A DNA stretch of 64,000 bases from a virus: positions 47,269 to 111,268 of IMG/VR virus record IMGVR_UViG_3300044959_000237; one strand, 5' to 3'. The notes below the pieces were generated by a model. It searched no databases, was not told the DNA's origin, and saw only the letters and a program-made list of their open reading frames with translations. Made by a program: the position numbers and the translations under genes. Below are positions 26,280-34,761 of the stretch, piece by piece; position 1 is the stretch's first letter; every line of letters begins with the position of its first letter.

Positions 26280-26341
26280 TTTTTTCTCCTTTGTAAACAC
26301 TTTGTAAACACTTCGCATTTTAAATTCTGTTTTTCTTTTTA

Positions 26342-27058
26342 TCAAGAAAATTTGAATGGATTACTCAAAAATATTTTATCGTTCATGGAATATTTTATCG
26401 AACAGTGAATATGTCCGTTTATGAATTTTCTGGCAGAGGAATATTTCAAAATATGCGAATTGTCACTTGTTGAAAAAGCATTTTGTGGATTGTTGAAATC
26501 GATAATTTTCAAATAAGGTTCTTTTATCAAGGGAAAATGTGTAGCTACAACATGACACTCTTCATTTACAATTTTTTCTATGCACTTTTCATGATAATTT
26601 TTCATCCATGAAGGTGTAATCAATTTTCCATTATCATAAACTCTCTTGAATTCTCTTCTTGTTTTCTTCAAATAATCGAAATTGGTGAATTTTGTTGCTG
26701 TCCAGTTCAGAAAAGCAATTGAACCGTAAATTTTACAATTTTTGATTTTTACAATTTCATTTTCCAAAAAAAGAACTTTGTCGTTGAATTCTTTTTCGAG
26801 AGTTTTTGTCAAAATATTGAAATCCTTGTTCAATATATCATGATTTCCCAAAATGAATATGACTTGTCTTTTTGCAATTTTTTTTATCGTATCGAAAAAG
26901 TTCATCAAATCGTCCGTTGTTCCGACAAAATAATCTCCACAAAATATCGTGATATCGGCATCTTTCAGAAGAATTTCTTTCAAGATTTCTTTGAACAACA
27001 AAATTTCTCTTTTTGTCGATTTATCGAGATGAATATCACTTATGAATCTTATTATCAT
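26342..27058 (-). CDS. Calcineurin-like metallophosphoesterase
   Basis: The 238-residue protein shows all family blocks: SDIHLD at residue 7, GDYF near 41, GNHD near 71, THFP near 174 and GHIH near 215, which coordinate a two-metal centre. Family members hydrolyse phosphomonoesters, phosphodiesters or nucleotides. The distance to the giant nucleotidyltransferase gene is about 98 bases, and the two are co-oriented, suggesting joint RNA-end or nucleotide processing. Confidence 0.85.
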   Translation of the reverse strand: MIIRFISDIHLDKSTKREILLFKEILKEILLKDADITIFCGDYFVGTTDDLMNFFDTIKKIAKRQVIFILGNHDILNKDFNILTKTLEKEFNDKVLFLENEIVKIKNCKIYGSIAFLNWTATKFTNFDYLKKTRREFKRVYDNGKLITPSWMKNYHEKCIEKIVNEECHVVATHFPLIKEPYLKIIDFNNPQNAFSTSDNSHILKYSSARKFINGHIHCSIKYSMNDKIFLSNPFKFS

Positions 27059-27156
27059 GATATTTTACCATCGGAAAAATTCGAAAAAAAGAATCGACAT
27101 TCTTTTTCGAAAGATTGTCGTAAAAATCGAATTGCATGTTTTTCTTCACTTTTTCT

Positions 27157-29775
27157 TCACGAGATATTCGACAAAATTTTCGAATCGTTGTTCTTTCTGT
27201 ATTTAGCTTGTAATTTCGAAGAATTTTGTAAATGTGTGCGTATTATTTCATAAATATGAAATCTTTTATCGAAAATTCCAATATTGTAGATTTGATGTTT
27301 CGGGTTGTCATGTCTCAACAAGACATTGATAGTATCGTAAATTTTTATCGTCGATGGCAAAAATTCCATTAAAATTTCATCGATTTCCTTTTTTATTTCT
27401 TCAGTAATTCGATTGTACGACAATTTACTTTCTTTCAAAAATTTTTTGTAAAAATTATCATTGATTTTGCATATTTCGAAAGTGTAACCTCTATTGTAGA
27501 AAATGGAAGGAAACAATGTTGTTGTTACAATATTGAAAAGCTTGTAATATGGTACATCGATATAAGAATTCAATGCATACAGAACTGTCAGTGTTTTTTC
27601 CAGACACAATCTGAAATTTTCGGTTTTGTAAGGAACATGTTTTCCGTTCAAAATAGAATAAAGCAATTCATTTTCCAATAAAATCAAAAGACAGAGAACA
27701 TCCAGGGGAAAAGAAAATATTGTGTTCACACAAAACAGTTTCCCTTCGATTTCTATAATTTTACTGTAAAAAAGTTTTTCTTCGTTCAAATCGAAAAAAC
27801 ATGAAATATCGTCGATTTTTTTCTTGTAATTTTTGTATTTCTCATATAGTTTCCAATGTTTTTTCAAAATTTCATTTTTATCGAAATTGAATTCTCTCGA
27901 CAATAAAGATACAATCGTAACGGAATCATGAAATTTGAAAAATGAATAACGTTCTTTATCGAAATTTTTCACGATGATTTTTTCCAATCCATTTTTCTCT
28001 AAATCATCTTTTACAAAACTTTCATTTTTATCGAGAAAATATTTTTGAATCGATTTTCTGTATTTTTCCATCTTTTCTTTCAAGTTTGCATCGATATCGA
28101 TTTTTGTTTTTGAAACAAAAGATATCAAATTGTGAAAACTTTCTTCTACCTTTTTTTTCAATTCTTCGAATTTTTCATTGGTTTTCGAAAAATTACAAAA
28201 ATTTTCATCATGAAAAATTTCGTTCATATAGAGTTTTTTATTTGTCAGATTTTTCAAAAATTCATTTCTTCCTATTTTATCCAATCCGTATAAACCATCG
28301 TTTACAAAATTGAAACGAAAGACATGACTCGTTCTTCTCATTGTGGAAATGAAAATTGTATGAATATCTTCGTACTTGGAAAAATTCAGATTGTTGCTCG
28401 TATCGATGCTGTAACCATCGTATGCAAATTTGATAAATCTTGTAATTTTATTGAAATCTTCGGGAACATCACTTGTTTTGATTCTTTCCAGAAACTCTTT
28501 TTCCTCTTCCGTAACATTTTCGAAAATTCCGGTATTTTTTACAATTTTCAAACGATTGCTTTCTTCACAATTTTTGTGAAGAAAAAAAACATCGAAATCA
28601 TATCCTATTTTGGATATATCGTCTGAAAATTTTTCCATTGTCAAACAATTGTATATTCGATTGTCGATTTCGAAAGATGGAAAATAAATGTCTTTACTGA
28701 TCGAACAGGCATTTTTGTCGTAAATATCCGAAATAAAGCAGCTTTCCAACAACTTCAGAATTACGAAATCCAATAACAAGATCACATTGATGGATTTGAT
28801 ATTTCTGTCATTGAAATTGAACTTGAACGAAAACAAACTCGAATGATAGTTGTAATTTTCTTTGTAAATATCGAAAGGAAGATCGTCGATTTTTTCCAAC
28901 AAAGAATACAAAACAAGAAGTTTTTTTATTCTATCTTCTTCATATCTGTTTTTTGTATTGATATTATTGATTTTTTCGATAATTTTTTGCAATTTTTCAT
29001 TGTCGACCATGGCAGATTCGAGATCGAAGTTTCTGAAAATATTGAACAAATAATTCATTTTTCTGATGAATTTTTCTTTTTCCTCTTTTTTTCCTTTTTC
29101 TTTTTTCTCTTCGAAATCCGGTTTGTCGATTGTTTTTTCGCTTTTCGACGAAATTGAAATTTCACTGTAACTTATCTTTTCTTCAAGAAGTTTATTGTAA
29201 TTTTCAATGAATTTTTCGGTCAAGGAACAACTGTTCTCGTTTTCTTCAATTTTCTTTGCAATTTTTTTCAATGAATTTATTACGAAAAATTCGAAAGGCA
29301 ACGTCATCTCGACAATATAAGCATCATCGATAAGGTCGAAAGTTTCGATGATTTCGAAAATTTCGACCAAATTGATGTTTTCATTTGTGTTATTTTCAAT
29401 GAAATATTCTTTCAAAATTTTATTTGTTTCCTTGTAACAATGAATTGTCTTCGACAATCTTTTTTTCATGTAATCCATGAATTTTTTGTTTCTGTCGCTC
29501 GCAAACAGCAAAAAAATCAAAAAATCGAAAAAGTTCATTTCGAGATTGTTGTAAACGAGATTTTCGACATTGAAAAATATATCTACATCAGTAGTATCGA
29601 GAAAATCACAATTCAAAATATTTCTCAAAAATCCTCCGGCTAATAATGAATTTTTTTTCAATTCGAAAACATCGATGACAGTTTTGATATTTTTCAGATC
29701 TTCAATATAACTTTTTTCGATATGATATTTTTTCAAAAAATCTTCTTTGGTCAAAACCTCGTATTTTCGAAACAT
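27157..29775 (-). CDS. Giant protein with N-terminal nucleotidyltransferase-like motif, 872 aa
   Basis: Residues about 45-70 read LLAGGFLRNILN...TTDVDIFF, the GG-x-x-R and D-x-D signature of polymerase-beta-type nucleotidyltransferases, including CCA-adding and poly(A) enzymes. The remaining 800 residues are largely helical with a lysine/glutamate-rich stretch near residues 210-240, and no second known domain. GAGGA lies 9 bases before the ATG. The size is far above a CCA-adding enzyme, so it is probably a distinct family. Substrate unknown. Confidence 0.7.
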   Translation of the reverse strand: MFRKYEVLTKEDFLKKYHIEKSYIEDLKNIKTVIDVFELKKNSLLAGGFLRNILNCDFLDTTDVDIFFNVENLVYNNLEMNFFDFLIFLLFASDRNKKFMDYMKKRLSKTIHCYKETNKILKEYFIENNTNENINLVEIFEIIETFDLIDDAYIVEMTLPFEFFVINSLKKIAKKIEENENSCSLTEKFIENYNKLLEEKISYSEISISSKSEKTIDKPDFEEKKEKGKKEEKEKFIRKMNYLFNIFRNFDLESAMVDNEKLQKIIEKINNINTKNRYEEDRIKKLLVLYSLLEKIDDLPFDIYKENYNYHSSLFSFKFNFNDRNIKSINVILLLDFVILKLLESCFISDIYDKNACSISKDIYFPSFEIDNRIYNCLTMEKFSDDISKIGYDFDVFFLHKNCEESNRLKIVKNTGIFENVTEEEKEFLERIKTSDVPEDFNKITRFIKFAYDGYSIDTSNNLNFSKYEDIHTIFISTMRRTSHVFRFNFVNDGLYGLDKIGRNEFLKNLTNKKLYMNEIFHDENFCNFSKTNEKFEELKKKVEESFHNLISFVSKTKIDIDANLKEKMEKYRKSIQKYFLDKNESFVKDDLEKNGLEKIIVKNFDKERYSFFKFHDSVTIVSLLSREFNFDKNEILKKHWKLYEKYKNYKKKIDDISCFFDLNEEKLFYSKIIEIEGKLFCVNTIFSFPLDVLCLLILLENELLYSILNGKHVPYKTENFRLCLEKTLTVLYALNSYIDVPYYKLFNIVTTTLFPSIFYNRGYTFEICKINDNFYKKFLKESKLSYNRITEEIKKEIDEILMEFLPSTIKIYDTINVLLRHDNPKHQIYNIGIFDKRFHIYEIIRTHLQNSSKLQAKYRKNNDSKILSNIS

Positions 29776-29808
29776 AATTTCAATTCCTCGAACGTTCCTG
29801 TTTTTTCG

Positions 29809-29816
29809 GATAAATA
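29809..29816 (+). promoter_or_regulatory. Late promoter motif GATAAATA(ATA)
   Basis: About 36 bases before the plus-strand gene at 29852 and just inside the leader of the 872-residue gene on the opposite strand. Confidence 0.5.
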
Positions 29817-29851
29817 ATAACGCAACAAGAGAGGAAGTTCAATACAAAAAA

Positions 29852-30667
29852 ATGGAAATACACCTGAGCGATTTGAAAAATTTCCACGAAGTAAAAAAAT
29901 TCGATGCTTGTATTGTAAAAAGTTTGGGTATTGGAAAATTCTTCTTCTATGATTTGAAAAATCCGTCATTCTATCATGAAATAACTTCGAACGAAAAATC
30001 TTTGGAAAGTGAAAACAATCTGATTCCGGTAAATGTTCAGAATCCTGATTCTCCGGTTTATTTTTTCTTCATGAAAAGAAATGAAAATTTCACTTATGGA
30101 TATTACGAGGGAAATGAACACTCCCAGAACATAATTCACAATCTTGGAAAAGATCCTTCTTTTATCATGATAAAACCTGTAACATACAGAAGTGATGTTA
30201 TTACATGGTTCAATGGATTATGGTACGACAATTATATGATTTTGAATGGTTTCGATACCATGAGACAATCGAATTCCATATGGAGAGAAAGTTTTCCAAA
30301 CAAAATTTCTTTTCTTATTGGAAGAAACGATCTTGTGAACAAAAATAATGAAAAATATTTGTATCTTGTATTTGCCGATGGAAAACATTTTTCTTGCAAA
30401 AAATATGTCGGTAATGGCAAAAACACGATTTTGGAGAAGGAGAACTGGAAACTTGCATTGATTCGCAATATTTCTTCTGTTGCAAACTGGATATTGATAG
30501 TCAATGATGACAATCGAAACAATCTTTTTCGTTTCAATTTACCAAATCCATACAGTGGAATAAAAAATTCCACATTTGAAAAAAGCCGGGATACATTGAT
30601 AATAAAAAGTGACGCTCATTCTCTCAACAAAGAAAATCATCAATATTATTGCTTCATGTTTTCGTAA
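29852..30667 (+). CDS. Tail-fibre or appendage-like protein (DUF7483-like repeats), 271 aa
   Basis: Start at MEIHLSDL downstream of a late-type motif; the frame is open further upstream. Two beta-rich units are seen: YGYYEGNEHSQNIIHNLGKDP then FIMIKP, and later KKYVGNGKNTILEKENWKL. These match the pattern of phage appendage domains in which a Y-x-GNG strand precedes HNLG-x-x-P-x-x-I-I-x-K. It is probably a virion surface protein. It is the lone plus-strand gene between two very large minus-strand genes, possibly an insertion. Confidence 0.6.
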   Translation: MEIHLSDLKNFHEVKKFDACIVKSLGIGKFFFYDLKNPSFYHEITSNEKSLESENNLIPVNVQNPDSPVYFFFMKRNENFTYGYYEGNEHSQNIIHNLGKDPSFIMIKPVTYRSDVITWFNGLWYDNYMILNGFDTMRQSNSIWRESFPNKISFLIGRNDLVNKNNEKYLYLVFADGKHFSCKKYVGNGKNTILEKENWKLALIRNISSVANWILIVNDDNRNNLFRFNLPNPYSGIKNSTFEKSRDTLIIKSDAHSLNKENHQYYCFMFS

Positions 30668-30682
30668 AATCAACTTGGATAT

Positions 30683-33600
30683 CTATGCAAACAATTCAGG
30701 AAAATAATTTTCGATGTTTTTCTGTCTGACAATTCCATAACCCCTTACTTTCTCGATTCTGTCCATGTCTTTGTTCAACTCTTCCAAATTCAACTTTCCT
30801 ATCAGATTCTTGTCCAAAATATCAAGAGCATAATTTCGATATCTTTTATCGAGATCGTGTGTCGAATCCATGAATTCTGCAATTCCTGTCATGAAGTCGA
30901 AACCGGAAATCATTTTGAACAAAGGATAAACTATCAGTCCATTGATGAATGTCTTGAGTTCCTTTTTTCTGTTCCAAGGAAGCATTATGCCTATTTTCAC
31001 ATTCGAAAGCACTCGAATTTTGTCCATCAGATTCATGTTTTTCTCGAAAAGTGTGTTTTCTATGTAATTTATCCACAATTTGGATACTTCTTTCTCGTTC
31101 TTGACATAGAGAAGATCGAAATAAGACTTCAAAATTCTTCTTTTTATTTTATTTTCATGATTTTCATTTTCGAATTTCATTTTTTCGAGTATATTGTAAA
31201 TTTCCTGCAATTTTTTTCTTTCTTTCGAATTCAATTTATCGATGTAAAGCTCGTAAAGATCTGAAATGGTCATTTCTTTTTCTTCGAAATCGAATGAATT
31301 TTTTCTCAAAAATTTGCCAAGTTTCAGTATTTCGATGTTTTTTTCAGCTTCGTTTCGGGAAAAATTGACTTTTATGCTTTTTATTACACTTTCCTCACTG
31401 AGAGGAAGATCTTCCAATGAAGAACCAAGCAACAGAATGTTCAAAAAAGATTTTATTTCGTATTTTTTGGCAAATTTCATGAAATCGAAAGAAAATCCAT
31501 TTTTCTTTCGTTTTATGTACTGTCTCATTTCATCGATCATCTGTTCGACATTTTTTCCATGAACAATTTCTGGCATATTGTAGTAACCAAGATTTACCAC
31601 AAATTTCTTTATGTCATTTTCGAAAAATTTACCATAAGAACAGTAAAGATCACATCCAATGACAAGATCGTAAACCGAATCGGAAACACAGGAATTTGTT
31701 TCTTTGTTGAAAATCGAGATTCTGCCGGTAACTTCTCCGAATCTTTGTGCCAACCCGGTTTGATCCATGGCTTTCACTTTGAATCCATCGAAAACGGCTG
31801 CATCACAGATGATTTTCGTCAGAGTACTGATACCAGTTCCGCCAATACCAACTGTCAATATGTCGAAAGGTTTATCGATGTCATTTTTGTTTTTGATTGA
31901 CAAATTATCTTCAATTTTTGGAAGCTCGATTCGTGATTTTCGATTGTTGTTTTCAATTATGGCAAAACTCGGGCAATGTCCTTCCAGACAACTGGTGTCC
32001 AAGTTACAGGAACTTTCATCGATTTTTCTTTTATTTCCAAAAGGAGTATTTTCGACTTCTATGGCCAGACAATTGGATTTTCTGGAACAATCACCACAAG
32101 CATCACATATTTCGGAATTTATCATCACGGAAAAGTTTTCTTTTTTCAAAAGACCTCTTTTTTGTTTTCTTCTTTTTTCCGTAGCACACATCTGATCATA
32201 TATTATTACCGAAACACCATCGATTTCTTTGGCTTTTTTCATTGCTTCATTCATTTTTTCCTTTGGAAGAATTTCAACTTCCGACGGAAAATTTGCCCAA
32301 TTGTTTTCTCGAAAATAGTGACTTACCAAATATATTTTTTCGACTTTTTCTGCCAGAAGCTGTTTTGTCAAATTCAACAAAGACAATTCACCATCCAATG
32401 GTTGTCCTCCCGTCATTGCAACGGCTTGATTGTACAATATTTTGTAAGTGATTTTTGTTCTGGCTGCTACGGCGGCTCTTATGGCAAGTATTCCGCTATG
32501 AAAATAGGTACCATCTCCCAAATTTACAAAAATATGATCTCTTTTTGAAAATTTGGACGCAGATATCCAATTTACTCCTTCTGCTCCCATCGGACATACG
32601 GTTATTGTCGGCCTGTCCGGCATGAAATTGGCAAGATAATGACAACCTATTCCCAAAACAGCCATATCACCATTCAAAAGTTTTGTTCCGGTATTATGAG
32701 GACAACCGCCACAATAATAAGGGGTTCTTTTGATCTGTTTCGAAATTTCCGATATTTGTTCGACATTTTCGATAATGTTCGAATTTTTTTCGAATGATGA
32801 ATCTCTCAGATATTTTTTTATATCTCTGGTTTTCATATCCATCAAGGGAGAAACCAGATTCTTTCCGAAAATTCGAATTCTGATGAAATTTTCATTCAGA
32901 AATTTGTGTAAAAACAGCTCGAAAACTCCGCTTTTTTCTTCCAAAATCAATATTTCTTCTTTGTTTTTCAGAAATTCTTCCAATTTTTTCTTTTCCAACG
33001 GCCAAATACAACCAATTTTCAGCAGATCGAAATTCATTTTACTCGAATCGTAATTGTAAATTTTCATCAAATTGTGAAAAACTTTTCCTACGACAATAAC
33101 TCCTTTTCTGTTGTTTTCATTTTTTATTATTGTGTTTATTTCATTGCATTCCAAATATTTTTGCATTGCATGAATTTTCTGCTCGTGAATTCTTTTTTCT
33201 TGCTCCGGACCACTGTCTGGCCAACGTATCGAAACATCGAAGATTTCTCTTGGAACAAAGGGACGAAAAGATTTCAATTTTTCGAAATTTACCGTTTCAT
33301 AAGCATCTGCCAGATCACTCACGATTTTCAATGCGATCCAAGATCCTGAATAACGACTCAATTCGACTGCGTGAATTAGAAATTCTGATATTTCCTCTAC
33401 ACATGAAGGTGCCAGAACAGGAACATACCAAGATACCAGCGTCAAAGTAGTTTCATGTGGCATTGTACTGCTTTTACAATTATGATCGTCACCACATAAA
33501 AGAACAACACCACCTTTAGGTGAACTTCCGGCAAAATTGAAATGATGAATATGATCGCCGGATCTGTCGACACCCGGACCTTTTCCATACCATATTCCTA

Positions 33601-33910
33601 CAACTCCATCAGCATATTCTTCTTTTGCAGGACCGAACAATTTGTAATTTTGTGTGCCGGCGATTACGGCGCAAGCCAGTTCTTCATTCAATCCGGCATG
33701 AAAATATATCTTGTTTTCATTGAGAATTTTTTCTTTGAATTTTATTTCCTTGTCAAGTGAACTCAAAGGACTGCCTCGATATCCACAAAACAATGTGGCG
33801 GTTTTGTAATTTTTCTCTTCATCCAATTTTCTTTGTAACAAAGAACCGAGTATGATCGATTGCAGTCCTGTCAAATTTTTTTCTTTATCATCGAACCAAA
33901 AAAAATTCAT
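30683..33910 (-). CDS. Fused indolepyruvate:ferredoxin oxidoreductase family enzyme, 1,075 aa
   Basis: Start at MNFFWFDDK, with AAGGAAA upstream. Landmarks in order: GYRGSPLSSLD and GIWYGKGPGVDRSGD (alpha N-domain), YCGGCPHNTG, GIGCHYLANFMPDRP, MGAEGVNWI, GDGTYFHSGILAIRAAVA (TPP-binding), AMTGGQPLDG, MCATEKRRKQKRG, a cysteine set (CDACGDC, SNCLAIEV, SCLEGHCPSF) and GIGGTGISTLTKI with TGLAQRFGEVTGRI (gamma domain). This is the long fused type that oxidatively decarboxylates arylpyruvates or 2-oxoacids. No frameshift or lost motif is seen, so it looks functional. Highly unusual in a phage. Confidence 0.88.
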   Translation of the reverse strand: MNFFWFDDKEKNLTGLQSIILGSLLQRKLDEEKNYKTATLFCGYRGSPLSSLDKEIKFKEKILNENKIYFHAGLNEELACAVIAGTQNYKLFGPAKEEYADGVVGIWYGKGPGVDRSGDHIHHFNFAGSSPKGGVVLLCGDDHNCKSSTMPHETTLTLVSWYVPVLAPSCVEEISEFLIHAVELSRYSGSWIALKIVSDLADAYETVNFEKLKSFRPFVPREIFDVSIRWPDSGPEQEKRIHEQKIHAMQKYLECNEINTIIKNENNRKGVIVVGKVFHNLMKIYNYDSSKMNFDLLKIGCIWPLEKKKLEEFLKNKEEILILEEKSGVFELFLHKFLNENFIRIRIFGKNLVSPLMDMKTRDIKKYLRDSSFEKNSNIIENVEQISEISKQIKRTPYYCGGCPHNTGTKLLNGDMAVLGIGCHYLANFMPDRPTITVCPMGAEGVNWISASKFSKRDHIFVNLGDGTYFHSGILAIRAAVAARTKITYKILYNQAVAMTGGQPLDGELSLLNLTKQLLAEKVEKIYLVSHYFRENNWANFPSEVEILPKEKMNEAMKKAKEIDGVSVIIYDQMCATEKRRKQKRGLLKKENFSVMINSEICDACGDCSRKSNCLAIEVENTPFGNKRKIDESSCNLDTSCLEGHCPSFAIIENNNRKSRIELPKIEDNLSIKNKNDIDKPFDILTVGIGGTGISTLTKIICDAAVFDGFKVKAMDQTGLAQRFGEVTGRISIFNKETNSCVSDSVYDLVIGCDLYCSYGKFFENDIKKFVVNLGYYNMPEIVHGKNVEQMIDEMRQYIKRKKNGFSFDFMKFAKKYEIKSFLNILLLGSSLEDLPLSEESVIKSIKVNFSRNEAEKNIEILKLGKFLRKNSFDFEEKEMTISDLYELYIDKLNSKERKKLQEIYNILEKMKFENENHENKIKRRILKSYFDLLYVKNEKEVSKLWINYIENTLFEKNMNLMDKIRVLSNVKIGIMLPWNRKKELKTFINGLIVYPLFKMISGFDFMTGIAEFMDSTHDLDKRYRNYALDILDKNLIGKLNLEELNKDMDRIEKVRGYGIVRQKNIENYFPELFA

Positions 33911-33938
33911 CGTCGAGTTTCCTTGCTTTATTGAAAAC

Positions 33939-34697
33939 TCAAGATTTTTTCGCTGGTAATATGAAACTCCAATTCGTGGTTTCACTCTCGTGATATATTT
34001 CCATTGCACCGATTTGTACGATCTTGATAATTACTTTTTTATTCTTGTTTTTGTTTCCTGAAAAACAAAGTTTCATCGTGCTCAAAAATTCTACCAAAGG
34101 CCAGTACAACGGTTCATCGAACTCTACATTTACGGTAGCAAAAGAATATTCGACACCATGCAAAAGATTGGTGTTTTTTCCTCCTATGGAAAAAATCAAA
34201 TCATTTTCTTTCGTAAATGCAGAAAATCTTTTTTCGACAGAAGGAAAAATTGCTGCAAAACTCGAAAAATCATCGAATTTGTTTTCATCGACTTCGAGAA
34301 TTATATCCCAATTCGGTTCTTTGAATTTCGGTTGATTTGTTATTATATCAGGATGCATGAAACGATATACTGCATTGACTTTTCCATTTTCCGAATGAAA
34401 ATGCAATTCCGTAGGAATTTTATTTTTCTTGCCTTTTTCGTTTTCACTGATCAATTCGATTTCCGTGTTCAGAAAAACAGGGTGTCTTATCAGACCTTTC
34501 AACAAATTCAGATTTTTCAATCCAATTGCCGAAGAAAATTCCGGTATCGATTCTTTCGATTTTGCTTTGAGTACTATGGTTCTCGTATCGTTCATACATT
34601 CGATTTTGATGCCATTCTCTTCTGGAGTCAAAAGAACTTCGTCGGTTACGGGACTTACATAAGTAACAATATCTTCTAGAAATTTTCTTAATTGCAT
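33939..34697 (-). CDS. 45: Sliding-clamp-like protein, T4 gp45 type
   Basis: The 252-residue protein lies directly downstream of the polymerase genes. Two similar beta-rich halves are apparent (ECMNDTRTIVLKAK and later FSIGGKNTNLLHG), with a C-terminal TTNWSFILPAKKS. Length and repeated topology fit the T4 trimeric clamp, which tethers gp43 to DNA and activates late transcription at TATAAATA promoters. GGGAG stands 6 bases before the second of two adjacent ATGs, which is used here. Sequence identity to T4 is low; position is the main support. Confidence 0.62.
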   Translation of the reverse strand: MQLRKFLEDIVTYVSPVTDEVLLTPEENGIKIECMNDTRTIVLKAKSKESIPEFSSAIGLKNLNLLKGLIRHPVFLNTEIELISENEKGKKNKIPTELHFHSENGKVNAVYRFMHPDIITNQPKFKEPNWDIILEVDENKFDDFSSFAAIFPSVEKRFSAFTKENDLIFSIGGKNTNLLHGVEYSFATVNVEFDEPLYWPLVEFLSTMKLCFSGNKNKNKKVIIKIVQIGAMEIYHESETTNWSFILPAKKS

Positions 34698-34761
34698 CAT
34701 GATCTCCCTTGTTCTTCTAAATCGATTTCATATTCTATTTTCATATGGAAAAAAAATCAAA

